From NCBI GenBank assembly GCA_020444165.1, contig JAHLLK010000008.1:1-64000 (forward strand): a DNA stretch of 64,000 bases, written 5' to 3'. Below the pieces are notes generated by a model, which ran no database searches, was not told the DNA's origin, and worked only from the letters and a program-made list of their open reading frames with translations. Of the stretch, positions 44,813 through 54,051 are shown one piece after another (within the stretch, counting starts at the first letter, position 1; the number at the start of each line of letters is the position of its first letter). This stretch comes from Deltaproteobacteria bacterium (GTDB lineage: Bacteria; Desulfobacterota; Desulfarculia; Desulfarculales; Desulfarculaceae). Both the position numbers and the translations under genes were made by a program.

Positions 44813-45659
44813 CGGCGAACCCCTTCCGGGTCTTGGCGAACCAGATATAGCCCAGCCAGTTGACCAAAAAGGCCCCGCCCGTGGCGAGGAGGGTGTGCCA
44901 GAAATTCGGGAGGCGGCCCCAGAACAACAGGTCGCGGCCCTGCTCGATGATCAGGGTGAAGGGCGAGAGGTAGATCAGGGTGCGGAAGCCCGCGGGCACC
45001 GCCTCCACCGGGTAGAAGATGGGCGAGAGGAACACCATGATGAGCGTCACCACCCCCACCGCGTGGCCCAGATCGCGGATGTACACCCCCATGGAGGACA
45101 GGAACCAGCCCACCCCCAGGGTGAACAGGGCCAGCGGCAGCACCACCACCGGGAACAGCACCGCGGTCCAGGGCGGCACCCCCAGGATGAGGAAATAGGC
45201 CGCCAGCAGGATCACCCCGTTCACCACCAGGTTGGTGAACATGGCCGTGACCAGGGTGACGATGGGCAGCACCTCCAGGGGGAACACCACCTTCTTGATG
45301 TAGTTCACATTGGCGATCAACAGGGTGGCCGTGCGGTTGGCCGTCTCCGAGAACACGTTGTAGAGGTTCAGGCCGGCAAAGAGGAGCAGGGCGAACTCGC
45401 CCTTGCCGCCCACCGGCACGTTCCAGCGGGCCCGGAACACCACGCTGAACACGAAAGTGTACACGGCCAGGATCAAGACCGGGGTGATGAACATCCAGGC
45501 AAAGCCCAGGAAGCTGCCCCGGTAACGGGAGGCCAATTCCCGGCGGGTGAGCCGGCCGATGAGCCGCCGGTTCTGCCAGGCCAGGCGGTAGACGGTCCAG
45601 GGGCTCAGGGCCTCGGCGCCGGCGGGGTGGGCGGCGGTTTGGGGGGGAGCGATGGGCAT
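44802..45659 (-). CDS. wzm: Polysaccharide ABC exporter permease (Wzm)
   Basis: A 285-residue ABC-2-type permease with six membrane segments. The family motifs RELASRYRGSFLGFAW and SPIFYPVEAVP are clear. ATG 45659 is preferred over a TTG one codon upstream, since AAGGA lies eight bases before it. It overlaps wzt by 11 bases, which fits a two-gene exporter. Confidence 0.93.
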   Translation of the reverse strand: MPIAPPQTAAHPAGAEALSPWTVYRLAWQNRRLIGRLTRRELASRYRGSFLGFAWMFITPVLILAVYTFVFSVVFRARWNVPVGGKGEFALLLFAGLNLYNVFSETANRTATLLIANVNYIKKVVFPLEVLPIVTLVTAMFTNLVVNGVILLAAYFLILGVPPWTAVLFPVVVLPLALFTLGVGWFLSSMGVYIRDLGHAVGVVTLIMVFLSPIFYPVEAVPAGFRTLIYLSPFTLIIEQGRDLLFWGRLPNFWHTLLATGGAFLVNWLGYIWFAKTRKGFADVV

Positions 45660-45696
45660 CAAGCAATCCTTGGTGGCCGGAGGCCGCGGCGCGCGT

Positions 45697-47439
45697 TCAC
45701 CTGGCCCCGGCCGTGGGGTGATTTTGGCGCATCCAATAATACAGCACGAACACGGTCCAGACCAAAAGCGGCGACACCACCTCCCCGGCGTAAAAGGCCA
45801 GGGCCCGGGCGCGGAGTTCCTCCCGGCGGAGCACCGCGTCCAGGGGCGAGGCCGTGGCCAACAGATCCAGGCACAAATCCCGGTTGGCGGCCAAGAGCTC
45901 GTCCAGGGGCACGGAGAAGCCCATCTTGGGCCGGGTGAGCACCCCGGCCGGCAGCCGCCCGGCCATGAGCCGTTTCAGGATCAGCTTGCCCTCGCCGTCG
46001 GGGCCGATCTTGTCCCGGTCGGCCAGGCCCCGGGCCACGGCGATGACCCGGGGGTCCAGCAGGGGGAAGCGCCCCTCCAGGGAGTGGGCCATGAGGATCT
46101 TGTCGGCCTTCATCATCAGGTTTTCCGGCACCCAGGTGGCCAGGTCGTAGTCGGTCATGGCCGAGAGCAGGCTGCCCCTGAAGGCCGCGGCCCGGGCCGG
46201 GCCCGGGGCCGGCGGCTCCACCAGCCAGCCGTCCCGGTCCAGAAAGTACTGGCTGTGGTCCAGGAAAAAGCGGAAGGCCGCGGGCCCGGCCTCGTGGTGG
46301 GCGGCCAGGGTGCGGGCGTACTGGGGATAGCCGCCGAACACCTCGTCGCCGCCCTCGCCGGAGAAGACCACGGTCACCTTTTCCCGCATGGCCTGGCCCA
46401 GGCAATACAGGGGCAGGCAGGCCGCGTCGGCCAGGGGCTCGTCAATGGCCTGGATGTAGGCCGGCAACAGTCCCGGCACCTCGGACGCGTCCAGGCGCAC
46501 CAGGGTGTGGTTGAGCCCGGCCTGCCGGGCCACCTCGCTGGAATAGGCGAACTCGTTCACCCCGGGGAAGCCGATGTTGAAGGTCTCGGGCCGGGCGCCG
46601 GCCCGGGCCAGGAACCAGGCCAGGGTGCTGGAGTCCAGCCCGCCGGACAGGGTCAGCCCCAGGGGCGCCTCGCCCATGAGCTGGGAGGCCACCACCTCGC
46701 TGAGGGTGGCCTCCAGGGCCGCCAGCTCTTCCCCGGGGGGGATGTCCGCGGCCTGGCCCAGGATGTCCGCGTACCTGACCGGCCCGGCCCCGGGGCCGAT
46801 TTTCAGGAAATGGCCCGGGGGCAATTTCTTGATGCGGCCATAGACGGTCTCCCCGGCCGGGCAGTAGCGGAAGGCCAGATACTGGGCCAGGCCCCCCGGG
46901 TCGAGGCCGAAATCCAGATCCGGCAGGGCCGCCGGGCCGCGGCCCAGGGCCAACAGGGCGGAGAGCTGGCTGGCGAAGATGAGCCGCGTGGCGTCCTGAT
47001 AATAATAGAGAGGCTTCACCCCCACGGGATCGCGCACCAGGTAAGCGGCGTCGTCGGTCCACAGGGCCAAGGCGAACATGCCGGTGAGCCGGGCAAAGGC
47101 GGCCTCGCCCTCCTGCTCGAAGAGATGGACGATGACCTCGGTGTCGCTGTTGGTGCGGAACTGGTGGCCCTGGGCTTGCAGCTCCTGGCGCAGCTCCCGG
47201 TAGTTGTAGATCTCGCCGTTGTACACCACCCCCACCCGGCCGTCCTCGTTGTAGAGAGGCTGGGCCCCGTGGGCCACGTCCACGATGGCCAGGCGGGTGT
47301 GCCCAAAGGCGCCTTGGGCGTGGAGGTGGACGCCCCGACCGTCCGGGCCGCGCAGGGCCAGGGCCGGCAGGAGGCGGGCCAGGGCGGCCTCGGCCTCCGC
47401 GGGCCCGGCCGGTCCCCAGATGCCGGCGATGCCGCACAT
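45697..47439 (-). CDS. asnB: Asparagine synthase (glutamine-hydrolysing), second paralogue
   Basis: A 580-residue amidotransferase with MCGIAGIW (nucleophile Cys2), LRGPDGRG, VYNGEIYNY and the synthetase motifs SGGLDSST (about 267) and SGEGGDE. Its ATG is directly attached to the TAG of the giant glycosyltransferase gene, and 37 bases separate it from wzm. Two paralogues next to glycan genes suggest that amidation of a sugar acid, rather than asparagine supply, may be its role; this is inference. Confidence 0.92.
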   Translation of the reverse strand: MCGIAGIWGPAGPAEAEAALARLLPALALRGPDGRGVHLHAQGAFGHTRLAIVDVAHGAQPLYNEDGRVGVVYNGEIYNYRELRQELQAQGHQFRTNSDTEVIVHLFEQEGEAAFARLTGMFALALWTDDAAYLVRDPVGVKPLYYYQDATRLIFASQLSALLALGRGPAALPDLDFGLDPGGLAQYLAFRYCPAGETVYGRIKKLPPGHFLKIGPGAGPVRYADILGQAADIPPGEELAALEATLSEVVASQLMGEAPLGLTLSGGLDSSTLAWFLARAGARPETFNIGFPGVNEFAYSSEVARQAGLNHTLVRLDASEVPGLLPAYIQAIDEPLADAACLPLYCLGQAMREKVTVVFSGEGGDEVFGGYPQYARTLAAHHEAGPAAFRFFLDHSQYFLDRDGWLVEPPAPGPARAAAFRGSLLSAMTDYDLATWVPENLMMKADKILMAHSLEGRFPLLDPRVIAVARGLADRDKIGPDGEGKLILKRLMAGRLPAGVLTRPKMGFSVPLDELLAANRDLCLDLLATASPLDAVLRREELRARALAFYAGEVVSPLLVWTVFVLYYWMRQNHPTAGAR

Positions 47440-50400
47440 CTAAGCCAGGTCCTCCGTGGGGGCCAGGTCCTCCGTGGGGGCCGGGTCCTCCGTGGGGGCC
47501 GGGCCCTCCGTGGGGGCCGGGTCCGCGGTAAGCGTCCGCAAGAGGGCCAGGGCCTGGCGGCCCCGGGCCAGGGGTTGGTACTCGGCCTCCACCCGCGCGC
47601 GGGCGGCCCGGCCCAGCCCGGCCCAGGCCTTGGGCGCGGCCAGGAACTCGGTGAGGGCGGCCTGCCACTCCGCGGCCGTGGCGGCCAGGCGGCCGTCCAC
47701 TCCGGGGCGGATCACCTCGCCCAGGGCTCCTTCCGGCGAGGCCAGCACCGGGGTCTCCACCAGGGACGCGGCCAGCCAGGGGCTCTCCGACAGCGAGGCC
47801 GCGGCCGGCCAGGCCGGGTCCGCGGGCAGCAAGAGGAGCGAGAGCCCGGCCAGGGCCCGGGGCTGGTGCTTCCAGTCCGGCCGGGGCTCCCGGCGCACCT
47901 GGCTCGCCACCGCGGCCAGGGCCGGCGGCAGCTCGCCCGGGCCCCAGAGCCGCAGCCGGGCGGCCGGATGGGCGGCCAAGACCTTGGCCAGAACGGGGGC
48001 AATAAGGGCCAGGCCGGCCGCCCGGGCCGGGTCGGCCAAATCCAGGCCCAACCCCGGCGCGGCCGGGTCCCGCTCCGCAGCCTCCCGGGCCAGCCCCGAG
48101 AGCCGGGTCATCTCCGCGCCCACCGAACCCGGCAGCACCCCGGTGCGCCAGCCGGCCCGGGCCAGGGCGTCGGCCTGGGCCTGGGACGCGGTGAGCACCG
48201 CGCCGGCGTGGGACAGGGTGTCCCGCACCGCCTGGGCCTGGTCCGGCGAGGCCTCGCCCGGGGCGGCGAACCAGAGGTCGGTGTGGTCAGCCACCACCCG
48301 CACCCCGGCCTTCCGGAGGGCGGCCAGGAACTTGTTGGGCAGGCGGTGATCGGCCAGGGCCCCGGCCAGGATGGCCACGTCGGCCCCCGCCACCGCGCCG
48401 GTGGCCTCGGCCAGCACCCCGGGATGGGAATAGGCCAGCTTGCGGGCGGCGGCCCCGGCCGAGGCAAGCGCCTCCACCAGGTCGTCGGTGCGGGCCCGGG
48501 AGCCGCCGGGCTCCTCCGGGGCCACCACCAGCACGTGCAGGGGCTTCTCGCCGGGCGCGGCTTCCGCGCCGGGCGCGCGGCCGGTCAGGCCGTAGCGGCG
48601 GGCGCTCTCCCGGGCGGTGGGGGCCAGCTCCTCGCCCATGACGTCCGAGAGCAGGCGATGCCAGGCGTGCAGGTAATCGGTGATGTGGAAGGCTTCCCGG
48701 GCCCGCTCCCGCCCCCGGCGCCCCACCTCCCGGGCCAGGCCGGGGTCGTGGTTCAGGGTGAGGAGGATTTCGGTCATCTCCCGGGCGTCGTTGGACAAGA
48801 ACCCATTGACTCCGTGCTCGATGAACATCTCCTCGTCGTGGTAGTTGGTGGTGACCATGGCCAGGCCCACCAGCATGGCCTCGCCCCGGGTGCGGGGCAT
48901 GGGCGAGGTGAGGGTGGTGTTCAAGAACACCCGGTACTGGCCCAACAGGCTCACGTAGGCCCGGAACTTGGCCTCGGCGTAGCGGTTCAGGTCCGGGGCG
49001 AAGTCCGCCAGATCCGTGGGCCGGGCCTCCACCCGCTGGTAGAAGCGGTCGCCCAAAAAGTCCGGGGCCGGCCCCCGGTGCAAATTGGCCAGGAGGTGCA
49101 GCACCTCCAGGTACAGGGCCATGCCCCGGTAGTGGGGCCGCTGGATCATCAGCCCCGGGGCGGTGAGCGCCCAGCGCTCGCCCCGGGCGCCGGGGTAGTC
49201 CTTGGGGTCGAAGCCGTGCCAGATCACCCGGGAGTCGGAGAAGCCCCACAATTCCTTGGCGCGGTGGGAATTCACTACCACCGTGGCCCGGCGGAAGGCC
49301 TCCACCGTGGTGCGGCGGGTCTCCGCCACGGCCAGGCCCAGGTTGGCCCCCAAAAAGCCCGGCTGGTAGGCCCCGTGGTAGTGGGGCACTCCGTGGCACA
49401 CCCCGATGACCGGGCCGGGGAACTCGGCCAGGAGCCGGCGGCAGACCTGGCCCCAATCGGCCTGCACGTGACCCCGGGCCGGCTCCGGGTCCACGGAGAA
49501 CTCGTCGAAGTGCACGATGGCCAGGTCGTAGTCCGCGTAGTCCACCTGGTCCAGGGGGAGCAGGCGCACGTTGTCCCGCAGGGGGCGGAGGTCGTAGTCC
49601 CAGCCGGAGCTGAGCCCGGCCGGGGTCAGGGCCAGGGTGAAGTCGTGGGGCAGGCGGAACAGCTCGTACTGGTGGCCGCAGTGCCAGCGGAAGGTAAGAA
49701 TCTTGAGCCGGCGGGCGGCCTGGCGCACCAGGGGCGCGGGCACGGCCGGCCCGGCCAGGATGCCGCCCACGGCTCGGGCATCGGGGCTGGCCGGGCGGCC
49801 CTCGGCGGCCAGCCAGTTCTCGATGGCCGCGAGCGTGCCCCGGGCCCAGTCGGCGGCGGCCAGCTCCAGGCCGGGATGCTTGGCGAACAGGCGGTGGAAG
49901 TTGCGGGCGCTCTTCTCCGGCAGCTCCGGGGCCGGGGTGGACGGCGGGTGGGTCATGTGCACCGCGATGGCCCGGGGGTTGAAGGCCGTGGCCAGACCGG
50001 CCTCGAAGAGCCGGTAGCCCATGTCCACGTCCTCCCAGCCGAAACCGCCGGCCGGGTCCTGGGAATAGCTGAAAGCCGGGTCGAAAAGCTCCTCGGGCAG
50101 ACAATCCCGGGCCACCGAGAAGTTCCGGGTGATGTTGTTCAGGAACGAGGACTTCAGCCCCGGGTCCTGCAAGGACATCTCCCGGGCCAGGCGCTCCGGG
50201 TCCCCGGCCAGCTCGGCCAGGAGCACGAAGGGGTCGCCGCCGTGGGTCTCCAGGTTCATGGGGCCCACCACCACCTGGGCCTGGTCCAGGGTGTGGCTTT
50301 TGACGTGCTCGGCCAAAAAGTCGGGGTTGGGGATGCAGTCCGCGTCCATCACCACCACCACCCCGCCCGTGGCCGCGGCCAGGCCGCGGTTGCGGCTGCG

Positions 50401-52575
50401 GCAGTTGCCCAGGTTCTCCTCGTTCTCCACGAGGTGCAGGGCCAGGGGCCCGGCCGGCCGCCAGGGCTTCTCGATGGCGCGGCGGATCAACTCCCGGGAG
50501 CCGTCCGTGGACTGGTCATCCACGAAGATGACCTCCAGCTCGCCGCGGTAGGTCTGGCGGGCCAGCGCCGCGAGGAAGGTTTCCAGGGAGTGGGCCTTGT
50601 TGTACACCGCGGCCACCAGGCTGACCCGGGGCGCCGGGCGGAGCGGCCAGGGCCGGGCCCCCTGGCGGGCCTCGAGGCGGCCGCAGGCCAGCCAATGCTC
50701 CCAGGCAAAGAGGTTTTGCCCCGTGGCCAGGGCTTGGGCCACGTCGGGGTTGTCCCGCAGGTAAAGCTCCGCGTCGAAGCCCGGCTCCAGGGCTGGGGGA
50801 TAAAAGGGCCGGAGCCCCTTTTGCACCTCGCAGCGCCCGCTGGCCCACCAATGCTGCCAGGGCCGGGCAAACAGCCCCTGGGCCATGGCCTCGGCCAGGT
50901 CGGGGTTCTGGGCCAGGTAGGCGGTCTCGTCGAAACCGGCCTCCAGGTGGGGCGGGTAATAGGGCCTGGCGCCCTGCCACACCTCTTCCCGGCCGCGCTC
51001 CAGCCAGTGCTGCCAGCCAAAGGTGTAGCGCCCCTGGGCCACCCAGCCGGCCAGGTCGGGGTTCTGGTTGATGTAGGCGATCTCGTCGTAGCAGCTCTCC
51101 ACCTGGGGCGGCAGGTAGGAGCGGCGCCGCAGCACGGTTTCCAGCCAACCTAGCCTTTGGTAGTGCTCGCGTCCCGAGGCCAGGCGGCCGGCCGCCACCT
51201 CGGCCGCGATATCGGGGTTCTGGGCCAGGTAGGCGGCCTCGTCGAAGAAATCATCCCACCCGGGCGGGAAATAGCGCCGCGCGCCGGCCAGCACCTCCTT
51301 CTGCCCCTCGGCCTGCCAATGGGCCCAGCCCGAGGCCCAGGTCCCCTGGGAAACCTGGCGGGCCACGTCCGGGTTTTGGGCCAGGTAGGCGGTCTCGTGG
51401 AAGAACGATGGGGGGGCAGGGTGGCCGCCGTTCTTGGCCCGTCCGGCCGCGCGGGCCAGACGGTGCTTCCAGGCCCGGGCCCGGTCGCCCAGGCTGGGCG
51501 GCGGCGGGGGCGGCTCCTCGGGCGGCGAGGGCTCCACCGGCACCAGCATGGCCGCCTTGGGGGCCGGCGGGGCCAGGGCGGGTTCCCGGTCGGCGGCCTG
51601 CCGAGCCAAGAGGCGCGCGACCTGGGCCTCCAGGCGGCGGGCCTCGGCCTGCCAAGCCGCCGCCTCGGGGCCGGCCATGGCCAGGCCCCGCACCTCGGCC
51701 AGGCGGATGGTGGACTCGGCGTACTCGTGGTCGTGGTAGTGGAGGCCCGAGAGCAGGGAGCCCAGGTGCTCGTAGTCCGGCTGGCCGCCGTCCTGGGTGG
51801 CGCGCTCCAGGTAGTCGTAGAGGAGCTTGGTGTTGGCGTCCAGATAGGGCGAGAACTGCACCACCTCGGCCCGGCCCTGGTGCTTGGGCCGGCGGGGGTC
51901 GATGATCTGGGCCAACTGGTGGGCCATCTCCTCCCGGGTGAGGGCCAGGCCCAGCATCTCCACCAGGGGCCACAACGCCGCCAGGGGGTTGACCAACAGC
52001 GCCTCGAAGCTGATGACATGGCGCGGTACGCCCGCGGTATAGAGGAAGATGCGGTAGTAGTACTCGAACCACAGGCCCAAAGCCTGGTGCAGGGCCACTT
52101 CGGGGTTTTGCTCCACGATGGAAAAGGCGGCCACCGTGGGGTTGCGGAAGATGATCACCGCGGCGGGCCGGCCCAGGGCCTCTTTCCAAAAAGGGAAGGT
52201 GAGGGCCAGGCGGGGGTCCTTGATGCCCGGCAGGCCGGGCTGGCTCATGAGCCAGGCGGCCAGCCGGGCGGCCTCGGCCCGGAACTCCGCGGCCCGCAAT
52301 GGGTTCATCTTGAGGAAGTAGTCCGGCGGCGGCGGCGCGAACACCTGCCCCCCGGCCTCGGCCAGGATGGCGTTGTCCAGCTTCAGTACCTCGCCCAACT
52401 CCAGATAGCCGTCGCGGTTGTAGCGGTTCGGGGGAATGTGCTCCACCGGCTCGCCGAAGTTCAGGCCCAGGATCTTGCGCAGGATGCGGGCGGTGAGCGA
52501 GGAACCGCTCCTGGACAGGGACAGGACGGCCACGGCCTGGGGCGGCGTGGCGGCGGCGGCTGGGCGGTGGTTCAT
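47440..52575 (-). CDS. Giant multidomain sulfotransferase-like/GT2/GT4 protein
   Basis: A 1711-residue cytosolic protein. Residues about 15-300 form a sulfotransferase-like P-loop domain (VLSLSRSGSSLTARIL). A Pro-rich linker (about 340-385) is followed by five ~50-residue repeats (about 390-643), each with a Y-L-x-x-N-P-D core and a closing HW...G..E. A GT2 domain (about 648-900) has VSLVAAVYNKAHS, MDADCIPNPDF and WEDVDMGYR. Two GT4-like domains follow (about 958-1311 and 1345-1690). The last residues are an APTED repeat. The start has GGGAG nine bases upstream. It is the first gene of the operon and could add several sugars and perhaps sulfate. Confidence 0.88.
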   Translation of the reverse strand: MNHRPAAAATPPQAVAVLSLSRSGSSLTARILRKILGLNFGEPVEHIPPNRYNRDGYLELGEVLKLDNAILAEAGGQVFAPPPPDYFLKMNPLRAAEFRAEAARLAAWLMSQPGLPGIKDPRLALTFPFWKEALGRPAAVIIFRNPTVAAFSIVEQNPEVALHQALGLWFEYYYRIFLYTAGVPRHVISFEALLVNPLAALWPLVEMLGLALTREEMAHQLAQIIDPRRPKHQGRAEVVQFSPYLDANTKLLYDYLERATQDGGQPDYEHLGSLLSGLHYHDHEYAESTIRLAEVRGLAMAGPEAAAWQAEARRLEAQVARLLARQAADREPALAPPAPKAAMLVPVEPSPPEEPPPPPPSLGDRARAWKHRLARAAGRAKNGGHPAPPSFFHETAYLAQNPDVARQVSQGTWASGWAHWQAEGQKEVLAGARRYFPPGWDDFFDEAAYLAQNPDIAAEVAAGRLASGREHYQRLGWLETVLRRRSYLPPQVESCYDEIAYINQNPDLAGWVAQGRYTFGWQHWLERGREEVWQGARPYYPPHLEAGFDETAYLAQNPDLAEAMAQGLFARPWQHWWASGRCEVQKGLRPFYPPALEPGFDAELYLRDNPDVAQALATGQNLFAWEHWLACGRLEARQGARPWPLRPAPRVSLVAAVYNKAHSLETFLAALARQTYRGELEVIFVDDQSTDGSRELIRRAIEKPWRPAGPLALHLVENEENLGNCRSRNRGLAAATGGVVVVMDADCIPNPDFLAEHVKSHTLDQAQVVVGPMNLETHGGDPFVLLAELAGDPERLAREMSLQDPGLKSSFLNNITRNFSVARDCLPEELFDPAFSYSQDPAGGFGWEDVDMGYRLFEAGLATAFNPRAIAVHMTHPPSTPAPELPEKSARNFHRLFAKHPGLELAAADWARGTLAAIENWLAAEGRPASPDARAVGGILAGPAVPAPLVRQAARRLKILTFRWHCGHQYELFRLPHDFTLALTPAGLSSGWDYDLRPLRDNVRLLPLDQVDYADYDLAIVHFDEFSVDPEPARGHVQADWGQVCRRLLAEFPGPVIGVCHGVPHYHGAYQPGFLGANLGLAVAETRRTTVEAFRRATVVVNSHRAKELWGFSDSRVIWHGFDPKDYPGARGERWALTAPGLMIQRPHYRGMALYLEVLHLLANLHRGPAPDFLGDRFYQRVEARPTDLADFAPDLNRYAEAKFRAYVSLLGQYRVFLNTTLTSPMPRTRGEAMLVGLAMVTTNYHDEEMFIEHGVNGFLSNDAREMTEILLTLNHDPGLAREVGRRGRERAREAFHITDYLHAWHRLLSDVMGEELAPTARESARRYGLTGRAPGAEAAPGEKPLHVLVVAPEEPGGSRARTDDLVEALASAGAAARKLAYSHPGVLAEATGAVAGADVAILAGALADHRLPNKFLAALRKAGVRVVADHTDLWFAAPGEASPDQAQAVRDTLSHAGAVLTASQAQADALARAGWRTGVLPGSVGAEMTRLSGLAREAAERDPAAPGLGLDLADPARAAGLALIAPVLAKVLAAHPAARLRLWGPGELPPALAAVASQVRREPRPDWKHQPRALAGLSLLLLPADPAWPAAASLSESPWLAASLVETPVLASPEGALGEVIRPGVDGRLAATAAEWQAALTEFLAAPKAWAGLGRAARARVEAEYQPLARGRQALALLRTLTADPAPTEGPAPTEDPAPTEDLAPTEDLA
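47444..47515 (-). repeat. 18-bp tandem repeat at the 3' end of the giant gene
   Basis: Four near-identical 18-bp units (47444-47461, 47462-47479, 47480-47497, 47498-47515) plus a partial fifth encode the C-terminal APTEDP/L repeats. The unit length is a multiple of three, so copy-number change would alter tail length and not frame. Confidence 0.85.
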
Positions 52576-52798
52576 GGCTGACGGCTCCCGGGGCGCCCCC
52601 CCGGCGGTCCGGACGGCGGCGCAGGCGAGCAAGAAGGGCAAGGCGGCGACGAGCGGCGGGCCGGGGACGGCATGGCCTTGGTTGTCAACGGGTGTTCTCC
52701 CCCGGGGCGCTTGGCGCGGGCGCGGACACGGGGAGAAGGGCGCCCCAACACGGCACGGGTTCACGCCCCGGCGCCTTCACCGGGGGCTTGCGACAATA

Positions 52799-52947
52799 GG
52801 CAGGCTGTTGACCAACAGCCTGCCGCGAGCCAAGGACGGCTCGCCGATTTGCGACGATTTGCCAAAATCGTCGCAAATCGTGCGACTTGGCAAAATCACA
52901 TTTTTGCCAAGTCGCAGCTGACAAAGGCCAGGACGGCCTTTGTCAGC
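52799..52947 (-). ncRNA. Five perfect hairpins back to back (structured leader or mobile element)
   Basis: Five perfect inverted repeats adjoin with no base between them: 52799-52824 (12-bp arms), 52825-52844 (7 bp), 52845-52880 (16 bp), 52881-52916 (15 bp), 52917-52947 (13 bp). The first resembles the outer hairpin of element A and the fourth its AAAA/TTTT hairpin. A minus-strand promoter ends just to its right, so it would be transcribed at the start of the leader of the polysaccharide operon, whose first codon is at 52575. No target duplication is evident. Whether it acts as RNA is inference. The rest of 52576-53301 has no other gene. Confidence 0.7.
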
Positions 52948-52953
52948 TATCTG

Positions 52954-52981
52954 ACTATAGACCATGGTCGGGGAGTGTCAA
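52954..52981 (-). promoter_or_regulatory. Promoter reading into the hairpin array and polysaccharide operon
   Basis: On the minus strand TTGACA (52981-52976), 16-bp spacer and TATAGT (52959-52954). Transcription would start a few bases from the fifth hairpin. The leader to the giant gene's ATG is about 370 bases. Confidence 0.65.
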
Positions 52982-53301
52982 GGCGTCTTTTGCCCGGGAA
53001 TGCGAGGGGTTCCGGGGATGGGAGGGGGGCAAACGGTGGGAGGTTCTAACGATGGAGCTACGATAAATGAAAAAAATATTCCCTCAAGATTTCATGAGTA
53101 TAACACTATAATGGAAAAAATATATTTTAGTGAACAAACGCAAATTTTGTGGCTGAATCCCTTCCTAAGGTTCTCAGCTACTCTCAAGTTGCTGTCATAA
53201 AAAGCGGAACGGCGGTAAACAGCTACAAATTTGTCGCCAAAAACCAGGGCGTATGGGTAAGCTGGAGGGAACGGTTTTGAACTTATCGTTAGGGGGGTGA
53301 C

Positions 53302-53958
53302 ATGTGTGAGCAAAAGAAGAGTTATGAAAGAGAGACTCGGAAAGAATTTATTAAAATGTTGATTGAGAAGCACTGGGATCACGCTCAACTTATCTCAAAA
53401 GAAAGAATGTGGGTTGTTGTAGTATATGGAGCGGCATTCGGTTGGTTGATCAAAACAAACGGAGTATTTTTACCAAAAACAGGGGAGAATGTTGCTGGAT
53501 TTTTTTTGCTATTCGTGTTGGGGGTGTTGAGTGTTCTTTTGCTGATTAAGTTAAATTTTTTGTATGAATATCATTTGCATAGGTCTCAGTATTACTTAAC
53601 GGGTTTCGAAGATAGTAAAGTGTTAACCAATTTTGGAGAGAGTGGTACGAAATATTTTTCTGTTTCATTTGTTTTACCGCTAACGTTATGTTTTGGGTCG
53701 ATTGTTGGTTTGATGGGGGCGATTGTTGATTTACCATGGTTGTTTATCAAATTGCTGTGGTTTGCCTGTAAAATTCCCGAACATTACGCTGCTATTCTGA
53801 ACGTGATCCTGCTGTTGTTTGGTGTAATAGTTGGCGGAGTTCTAGGTGTATTTGGCGGAGTAATTATTTGGCGAAAAAATGGAAAAAACTTAGAAAAAGC
53901 ACGGAAGCTGGCAGAAAAAAATACTTGGCATGAGCATCCGTTTCCTAAGCATTTGTAA
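53302..53958 (+). CDS. AT-rich four-helix membrane protein, unknown
   Basis: A 218-residue protein of unknown family, far more AT-rich than its surroundings and with different codon use, so probably acquired. It has four hydrophobic segments: about 38-52, 65-85, 115-140 and 165-190 (ILLLFGVIVGGVLGVFGGVII). The N-terminus is charged (EKHWDHAQLISKERMW) and the C-terminus basic. The start is preceded by AGGGGGGTGAC. It has no clear partner gene; small membrane proteins of this kind occur in accessory islands, but no defence family can be named. Confidence 0.72.
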   Translation: MCEQKKSYERETRKEFIKMLIEKHWDHAQLISKERMWVVVVYGAAFGWLIKTNGVFLPKTGENVAGFFLLFVLGVLSVLLLIKLNFLYEYHLHRSQYYLTGFEDSKVLTNFGESGTKYFSVSFVLPLTLCFGSIVGLMGAIVDLPWLFIKLLWFACKIPEHYAAILNVILLLFGVIVGGVLGVFGGVIIWRKNGKNLEKARKLAEKNTWHEHPFPKHL

Positions 53959-54051
53959 CGAATGTACGGTGACGGTATTCGCCTGACAGTCGCCTCCTAC
54001 CGGGAGTGGTTAGGCTGCCTGGTCAGTTTCCGTCTTTTGGGGTCCCGGATT

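Noticed and set aside
45652..51153. Very long open frames antisense to the polysaccharide operon (over 1800 codons)
   Set aside because: They lack any family motif and arise because GC-rich genes keep other frames open. The minus-strand frames carry clear motifs for glycosyltransferases, amidotransferase and exporter.
52799..52947. CRISPR array
   Set aside because: The repeats are different inverted repeats, not identical direct repeats separated by unique spacers.
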